Positions 17,318-26,239 of a stretch of 64,000 nucleotides of DNA are shown one piece after another (the first letter of the stretch is position 1; each line of letters opens with the position of its first letter). The notes beneath the pieces are model-generated. The model was not told the DNA's origin and did no database searches. It saw only the letters and a program-made list of their open reading frames with translations. The translations under genes were made by a program, and so were the position numbers. The DNA is from Streptomyces sp. NBC_00223. GTDB taxonomy: Bacteria > Actinomycetota > Actinomycetes > Streptomycetales > Streptomycetaceae. The stretch is taken from positions 2,170,001 to 2,234,000 of the forward strand of contig NZ_CP108109.1 in NCBI RefSeq assembly GCF_036199905.1, read 5' to 3'.

Positions 17318-17359
17318 GTCCCGTACGCCCTGGTCCGCGAGTCCCGTACGCCCTGGTCC
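17318..17359. repeat. two direct repeats, 23-bp period
   Basis: GTCCCGTACGCCCTGGTCC occurs at 17318-17336 and again at 17341-17359. It lies in the divergent spacer between the MFS gene and the methyltransferase, so it may hold operators for either. Confidence 0.6.
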
Positions 17360-17394
17360 ATCGGTCCCCGGGCGGCAGTTCATAGGGTGGGGGC

Positions 17395-18030
17395 ATGACG
17401 GACGTGCTCGCGGCCTTCGAGGCCGCCAAGGGGTTCATGCCGCTCGACGAGGGGCTCGCGCTGCACGCCGCCGCGAAGGAGGCCGCCGTGCTCGGGCTGC
17501 CGCTGCTGGAGGTCGGCACGTACTGCGGGCGTTCCACGCTCCTGCTGGCGGACGCGGCCCGCAGCGCGGGCACGGTCGCGGTGACCGTCGACCACCACCG
17601 CGGCAGCGAGGAGCAGCAGCCGGGCTGGGAGTACCACGACACCTCGCTGGTCGACCCTGTCACCGGCCGGATGGACACGCTGCCGCACTTCCGCCGGACG
17701 CTGTACGAGGCCGGGCTCGAAGAGCACGTGATCGCGGTCGTCGGCCGGTCGCCGCAGGTGGCGAAGGTGTGGCGGCAGCCGCTCGGCCTGGTCTTCGTGG
17801 ACGGCGGCCACACCGACGAGCACGCGAACGCCGACTACGAGGGCTGGGCGCCGCTGCTCGCCGAGGGCGGCCTGCTGGTGATCCACGACGTCTTCCCCGA
17901 CCCGGCGGACGGCGGCCAGGCGCCCTACCGGATCTTCCGGCGGGCGCTGGCCTCGGGGGTGTTCACGGAGGTGTCCGTGACACGCTCGCTGCGGGTGCTG
18001 CGCCGGGAGCCGGGCGACTTCGTACGGTGA
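17395..18030 (+). CDS. class I SAM-dependent methyltransferase
   Basis: Protein of 211 residues. The SAM-binding loop is LLEVGTYCGRSTLLLA (residues 37-52), with the acidic end VTVDHHRGSEEQQ. A second acidic motif, LVFVDGGHTDEHA, marks the Methyltransf_24 subgroup. Divergent from the MFS gene. The last codons form part of a repeated CGTACGGTGA element that continues downstream. Substrate unknown. Confidence 0.8.
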   Translation: MTDVLAAFEAAKGFMPLDEGLALHAAAKEAAVLGLPLLEVGTYCGRSTLLLADAARSAGTVAVTVDHHRGSEEQQPGWEYHDTSLVDPVTGRMDTLPHFRRTLYEAGLEEHVIAVVGRSPQVAKVWRQPLGLVFVDGGHTDEHANADYEGWAPLLAEGGLLVIHDVFPDPADGGQAPYRIFRRALASGVFTEVSVTRSLRVLRREPGDFVR

Positions 18031-18145
18031 CGGAGTCCGGGTTCGTACGGTGACGGGCCCCGGCCTCGTGCGGTGGGGCCGACGGCTTCGTACGGTGACG
18101 GGTCCCGGCCTCGTACGGTGAGCGGCCGACGGCCTCGTACGGTGG
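18021..18145 (+). repeat. six-copy CGTACGGTGA array, ~23-bp period
   Basis: The core CGTACGGTGA or a one- or two-base variant begins at 18021, 18044, 18067, 18089, 18112 and 18136, giving spacings of 22-24 bp. The first copy is the end of the methyltransferase gene. It lies between that gene and the amidase gene, which starts at 18269. Confidence 0.75.
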
Positions 18146-18268
18146 GCGGCCGGTGACGTACCGGCCGACGTACCCCCGCGCGACCGCATACGGTGACCGG
18201 CGGCGTACGAAGAGACGTCCCCGCGGGGCCGGTGCGAGGCGGTTCGGCGGGCCGATAGAGTCGCGGGC

Positions 18269-19360
18269 GTGTTCAGCAACGAGTCACGTGGGGGCGGCCG
18301 GGGCAGCCTTCGGCTCGTCGCGGTCGTCGCGGCCGCGGCGGTGTGCCTCGCGGGCTGGCTCGGTTACCGTGCGTCCGGCGGCTCGGGCGACGGACACCCG
18401 CGGGACACGGCGGCCGGCGGTACGACTCCCCCGGCGGCGGACGGCTCGGCGGACGGCTCGGCGAACGGTGGTGCGGCCGGCTCGGCGACCGGCGGGACGG
18501 TCCCCGGGGACGCGGCGAACGCGGCCGGTCAGAGCGGCAACGCGACCGGCCCCTCGGCAGAAACGCTTCCGCTGACCGGCAAGGTCGTCGTGCTCGACCC
18601 GGGCCACAACCCCACCAACCACCTGCACACCACCGAGATCAACCGTCCCGTCGGCATCGGCACCAACCGCAAGGAGTGCGACACCACGGGCACGGAGACC
18701 GACGCCGGTTACCCCGAGGCCGAGTACACCCTCGACGTCTCCCGCCGGGTGCAGGCGATCCTGCTCGCGCGCGGCGCGAAGGTCACACTGACGCAGAACG
18801 GCGACCGCCCGTACGGCCCCTGCGTGGACGAGCGCGCCGAGATCGGCAACAAAGCGCACGCCGACGCCGCGCTGTCCATCCACGCGGACGGCGCTCCGGC
18901 GACGGCGTACGGCTTCCATGTCATCGCCCCCAAGTCGCTGCACGCGGGCGGCGCGGACACCCGGGCCATCGCGGCGCCCTCACTGCGGCTGGCGAACGCG
19001 CTGCGTACGCACTTCGCGGCCGCGACCGGTGAGCCGTTCGCGAACTACCTCGGCGGCGGAAAGGGGTTGACGGTCCGCGACGACCTCGGCGGGCTCAACC
19101 TCTCGACCGTGCCGAAGGTGTTCATCGAGTGCGGCAACATGCGCAACGCGCACGACGCCAAGGCATTGACGGACCCGGCCTGGCGGCAGAAGGCTGCGAT
19201 GGGGATCGCCGACGGCCTCACCACTTTCCTGGAGAGCAAGGGGAGTCCGGGCGGCTCGGCGAGCGGTTCCGCGAGCCCGAAGAGCACGGCGAGCTCCAGG
19301 GGTCCGGCAGGACCGGCGAACTCGGCAAGCCCGGCAAGCCCAGTGAAAGGGATGAGGTGA
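18269..19360 (+). CDS. N-acetylmuramoyl-L-alanine amidase (Amidase_3), secreted
   Basis: Protein of 363 residues. A hydrophobic N-terminal segment (VAVVAAAAVCLAGWLGY, near residues 16-32) is a signal anchor, followed by a Gly/Ala/Ser linker to about residue 100. The catalytic domain carries the zinc histidine in VVLDPGHNP, the glutamate in EAEYTLD, the second histidine in LSIHADG and the catalytic glutamate in VFIECGNMRN. A Ser/Pro/Ala-rich tail ends the protein. It cleaves the amide between muramic acid and the stem peptide outside the membrane. Confidence 0.9.
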   Translation: MFSNESRGGGRGSLRLVAVVAAAAVCLAGWLGYRASGGSGDGHPRDTAAGGTTPPAADGSADGSANGGAAGSATGGTVPGDAANAAGQSGNATGPSAETLPLTGKVVVLDPGHNPTNHLHTTEINRPVGIGTNRKECDTTGTETDAGYPEAEYTLDVSRRVQAILLARGAKVTLTQNGDRPYGPCVDERAEIGNKAHADAALSIHADGAPATAYGFHVIAPKSLHAGGADTRAIAAPSLRLANALRTHFAAATGEPFANYLGGGKGLTVRDDLGGLNLSTVPKVFIECGNMRNAHDAKALTDPAWRQKAAMGIADGLTTFLESKGSPGGSASGSASPKSTASSRGPAGPANSASPASPVKGMR

Positions 19361-19575
19361 CAGGGCTGTAGCAGTCCGGTATGGATCGTGCACCAATGCC
19401 CATACCCGTTCCCTGGCCGAAGATCACACCCGTACGATGGGGCACCCGCTTCCGCGCCCCGCGTTCGACCGGCGCCTTGGCACTGCGCCCCGGCACCCGA
19501 CCGACGCGGCGCTCGTACGGAATCCACACCATCGCCGAACGACCGAAACCGAACTGACAAAGGACAGGACCTGAC

Positions 19576-20400
19576 GTGAACATCCGCTCCCTGACCCGAG
19601 GAGACGGCGCGGTGATCGGAGCAGCGGTACTGCTGCTGATCGCCTCGTTCCTGCCGTTCTTCTCCTACGACATCGGCATCGGGATCGACAAGTCGTTCAA
19701 CTCGTGGGACTCCAACCTCTTCCCGATCCTGCCGTCGGTGACGCTGACCGCCGTCGCGGCCGCGGCCGCGGTGATCGCCGCCCGCTCGGGGCAGTTCACC
19801 GGGCGCCAGCTGCTCGGTCTGTCGCTCACCCAGTGGGCGACCGCCCTGTCCGTCTTCGTCGGGTGGACGGCTGTGTGGTCGACGCTCTTCCACAACACGG
19901 ACGGCATGAGCAGGGGCGCGGGGGCCTGGCTGACGCTGATCTTCGGCGTGGGCATCGCGGCAGCCGCGATCCTGTCCGACCGGCTGCCCGCGCTCAAGGC
20001 CCCGCTGCTGCCCGCCGCTCCCCCGGTCCAGCAGTACGGCGCCGGTCTGCCGGGCGGCGCGCAGCCGTACGCGGCCGGTCCGCCGCAGGCCGGTTACGGC
20101 TACCCGGGCGGCGCCCAGTCCGTCGACCCGGCGTACGGGGGCGGCCAGGCGCCGTACGGTGCCGCTGCCCAGCAGCCTGCCGCCGCGCCGCAGCCGGCCG
20201 CGGACTTCTCGTCCTTCTGGTTCGCCGTGCCGGTGCCGCGTCCGCTCTTCGCCGAGGACGGCTCGGGCGGCCAGATCGCCGAGCTGACGCCGGGCACCTG
20301 GTACCTGGCCGTGGACCAGCGCGGGCCCGCGCTGATCGCGCAGACCCAGGACGGGCGGCGCGGTCTGCTCCAGGACAGCAGCGGGATTCAGCGCGGCTGA
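19576..20400 (+). CDS. membrane protein with Gly/Pro-rich linker and soluble C-terminal domain
   Basis: Protein of 274 residues with four predicted membrane segments in the first 145 residues (for example VIGAAVLLLIASFLPFFSY). A Pro/Gly/Tyr-rich linker (QPYAAGPPQAGYGYPGG) and a folded C terminus (FWFAVPVPRPLF...GTWYLAVDQRGPALIAQ) follow. It resembles DUF5336-type actinobacterial proteins. The GTG start has an AGGAC ribosome site. Function not known; the C terminus should be cytoplasmic. Confidence 0.75.
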   Translation: MNIRSLTRGDGAVIGAAVLLLIASFLPFFSYDIGIGIDKSFNSWDSNLFPILPSVTLTAVAAAAAVIAARSGQFTGRQLLGLSLTQWATALSVFVGWTAVWSTLFHNTDGMSRGAGAWLTLIFGVGIAAAAILSDRLPALKAPLLPAAPPVQQYGAGLPGGAQPYAAGPPQAGYGYPGGAQSVDPAYGGGQAPYGAAAQQPAAAPQPAADFSSFWFAVPVPRPLFAEDGSGGQIAELTPGTWYLAVDQRGPALIAQTQDGRRGLLQDSSGIQRG

Positions 20401-20447
20401 GCCTGCGGCTCGGCCTCTGGCTATGGCCCTGGCTATGGCCCTGCTGT

Positions 20448-20494
20448 GAAAGCGGCCGGCCGGCCCCGGTGAACGGGGGCGGCCGGCCGCTTTC
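20448..20494. terminator. strong inverted repeat, probable terminator
   Basis: GAAAGCGGCCGGCC pairs with GGCCGGCCGCTTTC around a short loop, extended by a further GCCCC/GGGGG pairing. It lies 48 bp after the stop of the membrane-protein gene. Confidence 0.8.
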
Positions 20495-20600
20495 GTGCGT
20501 CCGGGGCTTGTGTGGGGGCCGCCGGGAGCCGTTCGCGGTTCACCGAACGGCGAGTCGGCGCCGGGAGTTTCAACCTGCCTTTCGGGGCAAGGCGGTCGTC

Positions 20601-20888
20601 ATGGCCAGACGCTATGGCGGCAACCCCGCCGCGGCGATCATCCTTATCGCCGCAGACATCGCTGCATTGATCCTCGTCCTGTGGATCATGTTCTTCGTTT
20701 TCGACGCCAACCGGGCCAACGACCTGGTCAACTGGGTCCACCACTCGGCCGATTGGCTGGCGGGCTGGTCGAAGAACCTGTTCACGCCGGACAACGCCAA
20801 GTGGCGCACCGTCCTCAACTACGGCTTGCCCGCAGCCGTTTACCTACTGATCGCACACGCGATCGCGGGCCGGGTCAACCGGGCCTGA
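20601..20888 (+). CDS. small integral membrane protein
   Basis: Protein of 95 residues from the ATG at 20601. A first membrane segment (AAIILIAADIAALILVLWIM, residues 10-29) and a second near the C terminus (YGLPAAVYLLIAHAIAG) flank a Trp-rich soluble stretch (HHSADWLAGWSKNLF). No family recognised with certainty. It stands between a terminator and the convergent 20934 gene. Confidence 0.7.
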   Translation: MARRYGGNPAAAIILIAADIAALILVLWIMFFVFDANRANDLVNWVHHSADWLAGWSKNLFTPDNAKWRTVLNYGLPAAVYLLIAHAIAGRVNRA

Positions 20889-20933
20889 CGTCCCGTCATA
20901 TCTCACCAGCGGCCCGTTCACGGCCGTGCCGGG

Positions 20934-22013
20934 TCAGCAGCAGCCGGGCGACAGCCCGACCGGCAGCCGCTCGCCCCCGAAGACCGCGGTGGTCGCCTCG
21001 TCCCCCCCGAGCGCGGCCACCGCCAACAACAGCGCCGCCGCCGTCCACGCCGTACGCTCCACCGGCCAGACGGCGGCGTCGTCGTAGACATAGCCGGTCC
21101 AGTACATGCCGTCGTCCGCGCGAAGGTGCTGGATATCGGCGAGGATGCGCACCGCGCGGTCGGACTCCCCCACCGCCCACAGGGCCAGGGCGAGTTCGGC
21201 GCTCTCGCCGCCGGTCACCCACGGGTTGGGGGCCACGCAGCGCACCCCGAGACCGGGCACGACGAAGCGCGCCCAGCCCTCCTCGATACGGGCCACCGCG
21301 CGCGGGCCGCGCAGCGCGCCGGAGAGCACCGGGTAGTACCAGTCCATCGAGTAACGGCTCTTGTCCAGGAACCGTTCGGGGTGCCGGCGGATCGCGTGGC
21401 CGAGGGCGCCGGTGGCCAACTCCCAGTCGGGCTGCGGCTCCTCGCGGTACTCGGCGATGGCCAGCGCGCAGCGCAGCGCCTGGTGGACGGACGAACTCCC
21501 GGTCAGCAGCGCGTCGTTCACGGCCTCGCCGGTGTGCTCGCGCTTCCAGCCGATCTGCCCGCCGGGCTGCTGGAGCGCCAGCACGAATTCGATCGCGCCG
21601 CACACGGTGGGCCACAGCCGCTCGATGAAGGTGTCGTCGCCGGTGGAGAGGTAGTGGTGCCAGACGCCGACGGCCGCGTAGGCGCAGAAGTTGGACTCGC
21701 GGGACCGGTCGGTCGGGCGCTCGGCGTCCCCGTCCTGGTAGGCGGCGTACCAGGAGCCGTCCGGGTTCTGGTGCCGGGCCAGCCAGAGGTACGCGGCCTC
21801 CGCGCGCTCGTGCTCGCCCGCCGCGTCCAGGGCCATCGCCGTCTCGATGTGGTCCCAGGGGTCGAGGTGGTGGCCGCGGAACCACGGGATGGCACCGTCC
21901 GGACGCTGCACGGCGAGGATGCCCGCGACGGTGGCGGCCGCCTGCTCCTCGGTGAGCACGCCGGGGAGCGTCAGCCGCTCGGCGCGGCCCTGACCGCGTC
22001 TGGGGGCGGTCAC
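20934..22013 (-). CDS. prenyltransferase/six-hairpin alpha-barrel protein
   Basis: Protein of 359 residues. Repeated helix pairs with DGSW-type motifs (RHQNPDGSWYAAYQDGD, RPDGAIPWFRGHH, RADDGMYWTGYVYDD) indicate the alpha/alpha barrel shared by squalene-cyclase/prenyltransferase-like and six-hairpin glycosidase proteins. No DxDD catalytic motif is obvious, so a glycan-related role fits its neighbours. The GTG start overlaps the methyltransferase stop by 4 bp. Last gene of the operon with the glycosyltransferase. Confidence 0.65.
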   Translation of the reverse strand: MTAPRRGQGRAERLTLPGVLTEEQAAATVAGILAVQRPDGAIPWFRGHHLDPWDHIETAMALDAAGEHERAEAAYLWLARHQNPDGSWYAAYQDGDAERPTDRSRESNFCAYAAVGVWHHYLSTGDDTFIERLWPTVCGAIEFVLALQQPGGQIGWKREHTGEAVNDALLTGSSSVHQALRCALAIAEYREEPQPDWELATGALGHAIRRHPERFLDKSRYSMDWYYPVLSGALRGPRAVARIEEGWARFVVPGLGVRCVAPNPWVTGGESAELALALWAVGESDRAVRILADIQHLRADDGMYWTGYVYDDAAVWPVERTAWTAAALLLAVAALGGDEATTAVFGGERLPVGLSPGCC

Positions 22014-22858
22014 TTGGCGGCTTCCTCGTCCTCGGTGAGTCCGGACGGGGTGGCGGGGGCCTGTGCGGCGGCCTGTGCGGGCCCGGCGGTCTGTACGGGC
22101 CCGGCGGTCTGTACGGGCTCTGCGGCCGGCGCGGCCAGGTCGGGCAGGCGCGGCTTGGTCGCGTAGGCCACGAAGCTCTTGCCGATCAGCGGGTTGAGCG
22201 CCTGCTCGGTCAGCCGGGTGGCCAGCGGCTTCTTCATGATGTCCCAGACCAGGAGCTTGTGGTACAGCTTCACCGGCAGGGCCTGGTCGTTGTCCACGCC
22301 GACCGCGCACTTGAGCCACCAGTAGGGCGCGTGCAGACCGTGCGCGTGGTGGGTGCCGTACGGCTTGAGGCCCGACTCCCGCATCTTGCCGAGGAGTTCG
22401 TCGGCCTTGTAGATACGGATATGGCCGCCCTCGACCTCGTGGTAGGCGTCGGACAGGGCCCAGCAGACCTTCTCCGGACCATAGCGCGGCACGGTCACGG
22501 CGATCCGGCCGCCCGGGCGCAGCACCCGGACCATCTCGGCGAGCACACCCTTGTCGTCGGGGATGTGCTCCATCACCTCGGAGATGATGACGACGTCGAA
22601 GCTCTCGTCGGGGAAGGGGAGTTGGAGCGCGTCGCCCTCCATGGCGACGGCGGAGGCCCCTTCCGGCGCCTCGCCCGCCTCCTTCATCGCCGCGAACCAC
22701 TTGGCGACTTCGCGGATCTCCTCGGCGCTGCGGTCGAGCGCGACGACGCGGGCGCCGCGGCGGTAGCACTCGAAGGCGTGCCGGCCGCCGCCGCAGCCGA
22801 GGTCGAGTACGCGGTCGCCCGCGGCGAGCGGGAAGCGGGTGAAGTCGACGGTCAGCAT
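22010..22858 (-). CDS. class I SAM-dependent methyltransferase
   Basis: Protein of 282 residues. The SAM loop is VLDLGCGGGRHAFEC (residues 18-32), with VVALDRS, then EGDALQLPFPDESFDVVIISEVMEHIPDD, typical of Methyltransf_11. The C-terminal tail after about residue 245 has imperfect VQTAGP repeats and is likely disordered. The ATG overlaps the glycosyltransferase stop by one base (TGATG). It probably methylates a sugar or lipid made with the neighbouring enzymes. Confidence 0.85.
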   Translation of the reverse strand: MLTVDFTRFPLAAGDRVLDLGCGGGRHAFECYRRGARVVALDRSAEEIREVAKWFAAMKEAGEAPEGASAVAMEGDALQLPFPDESFDVVIISEVMEHIPDDKGVLAEMVRVLRPGGRIAVTVPRYGPEKVCWALSDAYHEVEGGHIRIYKADELLGKMRESGLKPYGTHHAHGLHAPYWWLKCAVGVDNDQALPVKLYHKLLVWDIMKKPLATRLTEQALNPLIGKSFVAYATKPRLPDLAAPAAEPVQTAGPVQTAGPAQAAAQAPATPSGLTEDEEAAK

Positions 22859-24258
22859 CAGCGATTGCTCCCCACGGGCGTTTCCGTCCCGGCGCCGTCC
22901 CCGACGGACGGCACCTCTTCCCCGTACGGCATGCCACCGACGGCCTCGACGCGGGCCGGCTCGGCGCGGGGCCGGTCGGCGAGCGCGGCCGGGCGTCCTG
23001 GCGCGTGGGACGCGATGGCCTCGGCGTAGAGGTCCGCCGTGGACTGGGCGGCGCGGGTCCAGGTGAAGCGGGCCAGCACGCGGGCGCGGCCCGCGGCACC
23101 GAGCCGTCCCCGCAACTCGCGGTCGGCGAGCAGCCGTTCGAGAGCCGCGGCCAGCGCGCCCGCGTCGCCGGGCGGCACCGCGAGGCAGGTCTCGCCGTCG
23201 CACCCGGCCACCTCCGGGAGCGCGCCGCCGGTGGTCGCGACCAGCGGCGTCCCCGTCGCCATCGCCTCGGCCGCCGGCAGCGAGAACCCCTCGTACAGCG
23301 ACGGCACGCACGCCACCTCGGCGCTGCGGATCAGGTCGACCAACTCCTCGTCGCTTATGCCCTTGACGAACTCGACGGCGTCGCCCAGCCCGAAGTCGGC
23401 CATCGCCTCAGCCACCGGCCCCGCCTCGGGACGCTTGCCGACCACGACGAGATGCGCCTCCGGCCGCTGCGCCCGCAGCTTGGCCAGCGCCTCGACCAGG
23501 AAGACCAGGCCCTTGAGCGGTACGTCGGCGCTCGACGTGGTGACGATCCGCCCCGGCACCTCCCGTACCGCCGGGTCCGGCGAGAACAGCCGGGTGTCGG
23601 CGCCGATCGGCACGGTGTGGATACGGTCGGGACGTACGCCGAGATCCTCGACGATCTCGTCGCGGGACGACCCCGAGACGGTGAGCACGGACGGCAGCCG
23701 CCGGGCGACGCGCTTCTGCATCCGCGTGAAGCCGTACCAGCGGCGCAACGACAGCCGCCGCTTCCAGTCCTGCGCGGCGGCCAGTTCGAGCCGGCGGTCG
23801 ACCGTGATGGGGTGGTGGATCGTGGTGACCAGCGGCATACCGAGGCCCAACAGCCCGTATCCGAGCGTCTGGTTGTCGTGCACGACGTCGAAGTCGCCGC
23901 GCCGCGCGGCCAGATGGCGGCGGGCCCGCAGGCTGAAGGTGAGCGGTTCGGGGAAGCCGCCGGTCCACATCGTGGCGACCTCCAGCGCGTCGATCCAGTC
24001 GCGGTACTCCCCGCGTGCGGGCGTGCGGAAGGGGTCGGGCTGCCGGTAGAGGTCGAGGCTGGGCAGCTCGGTGAGGGTCACGCCGTCGCCGAGCGCGTCC
24101 AGGACGGGGTACGGCTGCGCGCCGATCACCTCGACGCGGTGGCCGAGCGCGGCCAGTTCGCGGGAGAGGTGCCGTACGTAGACGCCCTGGCCGCCGCAGA
24201 AGGGGTTGCCCTTATAACTGAGCAGGGCGATCCGTAGCGGCCTGGCCTGTGAGGTCAC
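22858..24258 (-). CDS. GT4-family glycosyltransferase
   Basis: Protein of 466 residues with a GT-B fold. The N-terminal glycine-rich loop is NPFCGGQGVYVRHLSREL. The C-terminal EX7E motif is YEGFSLPAAEAMATG, and RIVTTSSADVPLKGL matches the donor-domain start. The GTG at 24258 has a GAGAAGGGGG site. First gene of the three-gene operon; the promoter region carries a KstR-type palindrome. It probably adds a nucleotide-sugar unit to a lipid or cell-surface acceptor. Confidence 0.88.
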   Translation of the reverse strand: MTSQARPLRIALLSYKGNPFCGGQGVYVRHLSRELAALGHRVEVIGAQPYPVLDALGDGVTLTELPSLDLYRQPDPFRTPARGEYRDWIDALEVATMWTGGFPEPLTFSLRARRHLAARRGDFDVVHDNQTLGYGLLGLGMPLVTTIHHPITVDRRLELAAAQDWKRRLSLRRWYGFTRMQKRVARRLPSVLTVSGSSRDEIVEDLGVRPDRIHTVPIGADTRLFSPDPAVREVPGRIVTTSSADVPLKGLVFLVEALAKLRAQRPEAHLVVVGKRPEAGPVAEAMADFGLGDAVEFVKGISDEELVDLIRSAEVACVPSLYEGFSLPAAEAMATGTPLVATTGGALPEVAGCDGETCLAVPPGDAGALAAALERLLADRELRGRLGAAGRARVLARFTWTRAAQSTADLYAEAIASHAPGRPAALADRPRAEPARVEAVGGMPYGEEVPSVGDGAGTETPVGSNR

Positions 24259-24311
24259 TCCGGCCCCCTTCTCGCTGCGATTGAGCCGGAGCGTAACCGG
24301 TCGCGCTAATC

Positions 24312-24325
24312 TAGAACAAGTTTCA
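24312..24325. promoter_or_regulatory. KstR-type operator
   Basis: TAGAACAAGTTTCA matches TNNAACNNGTTNNA, the published KstR box. It lies 53 bp before the glycosyltransferase start and 148 bp before the TetR gene, in their shared divergent promoter region. The TetR product encoded next to it is the obvious candidate ligand. Confidence 0.7.
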
Positions 24326-24473
24326 GACTCGATCGTACAGAAGGCGAATCGGCCGGCCGCCGGAAGGTCCCTCCGGAGCGTTCCGGGCGATTCGCACCAC
24401 GGCACCCGCCTGCCATCATGCACACAGCACGGGGCCGGGCGCGCGCCACGAACGGCGCACGAGGGACAGCGGA

Positions 24474-25097
24474 GTGGCACAGATGAGCGCAGAGCGCGCA
24501 GCCCCCAGGACGTCGGCGGCGCCGCTGACCGAGCGGCAGGAGGCCCGCCGGCGGCGCATCCTTGACGCGAGTACGCGGCTGGCGTCGGCCGGGGGGTTCG
24601 ACGCGGTGCAGATGCGGGAGGTCGCCGAGATCTCGGGGGTCGCGCTCGGGACGCTCTACCGGTACTTCCCGTCCAAGGTGCATCTGCTGGTCGCGACAAT
24701 GGAGGACCAGCTCGGGCAGCTGCACGAGGCGCTGCGGACGCGGCCGCCGGCCGCGGCGGGGCCGGGTGAGCGGGTCGCCGAGACGCTGCTGCGGGCCTTT
24801 CGCGCGCTTCAGCGCGAGCCGCAGCTCGCCGACGCGATGGTCCGGGCGCTGATCTTCGCGGACCGGTCGGTCAGCGCGGAGGTCGACACGGTGTCGGCGC
24901 TGACGACGACGATCATCGTCGACGCGATGCGGCTCGACGGCGAGCCGTCCGCCGCGCAGATGTCCGCCGTACGGGTGATCGAGCACACGTGGCACGCGGC
25001 GCTCGTCGCGTGGCTCTCCGGCCGCGCGACGGTCCCCCAGGTCACGACGGACCTCCGCACGGCCTGCACACTCCTGTCTCCGACGGCCCCCGAATAA
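24474..25097 (+). CDS. TetR-family regulator, KstR-like
   Basis: Protein of 207 residues. The TetR helix-turn-helix is REVAEISGVALGTLYRYFPSKVHLLVATME (residues 46-75), following RQEARRRRILDASTRLAS. The conserved N-terminal segment TERQEARRRRIL and the YRYFPSKVHLL helix resemble KstR-type proteins annotated in streptomycetes. GTG at 24474 and ATG at 24483 are both possible starts. Divergent from the glycosyltransferase operon, with a KstR box between them, so autoregulation and control of the operon are likely. The ligand in KstR proteins is a CoA thioester. Confidence 0.82.
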   Translation: MAQMSAERAAPRTSAAPLTERQEARRRRILDASTRLASAGGFDAVQMREVAEISGVALGTLYRYFPSKVHLLVATMEDQLGQLHEALRTRPPAAAGPGERVAETLLRAFRALQREPQLADAMVRALIFADRSVSAEVDTVSALTTTIIVDAMRLDGEPSAAQMSAVRVIEHTWHAALVAWLSGRATVPQVTTDLRTACTLLSPTAPE

Positions 25098-25109
25098 CCC
25101 CATCGGGCC

Positions 25110-25940
25110 CGCCCCCGACAACCGCGCCACCGCCGCGGCGGAAATAGGGGCCCCGGCCCCCACGCACCTGGCGACCCGAAGGTCGAACGCTCGCCTCTCG
25201 ACGTGAACCGGTGATGCCGAGCCTGAGCAAAGTCCGGCACCGCCGAACACCGCCGCGGCGGAAATAAGGAACCCCGACCCCCTCACGACCCCACCGGACC
25301 GGGGCGATCGGCGGGCGGCCACCCACCAACCCGCCGCAATCAAGCGCAACCACGACGGCGTGGATCGGCGGTGCCGAACACAGCTCAGCCCAGACGTTGA
25401 GCGCAGGACCCCCCGCGCGGAGCGCGACCACAGCGTCGCGGACCGCCGGTTCCGAGCCCGAGCGAGGTCCGGCACCGCCGAACCACGCCATCCCGGCTGA
25501 GCACCACTGCGGCGGAAATAAGGGGTCCCGGCCCCTCACACACGCCCAGCGGGCCGAAGGCGAACGCTCGCCTCTCAGCGCGAACCGGTGATGCCAAACA
25601 CGGCGGGCCGGGCCCCGGGGGCCGAAGGGTGGGCGGGCGGCCACCCATCAAGCCGCCGCAGCCAAGCGCAACCACGGCGGCGTGGACCGGCGGTGCCGAA
25701 CACAGCCCAGCCCAGGCCATGGGTGATCGGGGCGAGCCCACAACCCGGGGCCGAAGGGTGGGCGGGCGGCCACCCATCAAGCCGCCGCAATCAAGTGCAA
25801 CCACGGCGGCGGGGACCGGCGGTGCCGAATGCGGCTCGGCCCAGGCCAGGGGTGACGGGGCCCGTCCGACAAGCCGCCGCGGTCGAGTGCGGCGGTGCCC
25901 GATGCCGCTCAGCCAGGGCGGCGGGCCCGGGGCCCGGGGG
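25110..25940. repeat. gene-free region of long degenerate repeats
   Basis: Two repeat types alternate. Type B begins GCGGCGGAAATAAGG and continues to CGAACCGGTGATGCC; copies lie near 25132, 25256 and 25509. Type A contains GGGCGGCCACCCATCAAGCC, then GCAACCACGGCGGCG, then CGGCGGTGCCGAA; copies lie near 25311, 25630 and 25760, with a worn one near 25870. No frame across the region has a recognisable protein or consistent ribosome sites. Position 25941 to 26239 is plain spacer with the ramR promoter. Confidence 0.7.
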
Positions 25941-26239
25941 GCGTTGGCCCCATTAGCGTGGGGTGGGGACGCGCGCTGAAGGATTCGCGGGGGTTCACCC
26001 GTTTGGAGGGCGCGCGCAGCGCTTTCGTACGCCCCCAGCGGCTACCGCCGCAGGGCGACTGCTTCGGCCCGGACCGAAGCGGAGGCCGATTCACCGCCAC
26101 CCTCGGGTAGGAATGGAACGCGCTTGCCGGGGGTCGCAGCGTCTCGTCCGTGGGCCCGCCCGCGGCCGCCCCCCGGCGGGACGGGGACAACGGGGGCGAC
26201 AGGGACGACGCGAAGAAGCGACGACGCGAGGTGAGCCGA

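Noticed and set aside
25110-25940. CRISPR array
   Set aside because: Repeat units are long, degenerate and alternate in type; there are no short identical repeats with unique spacers and no cas genes.
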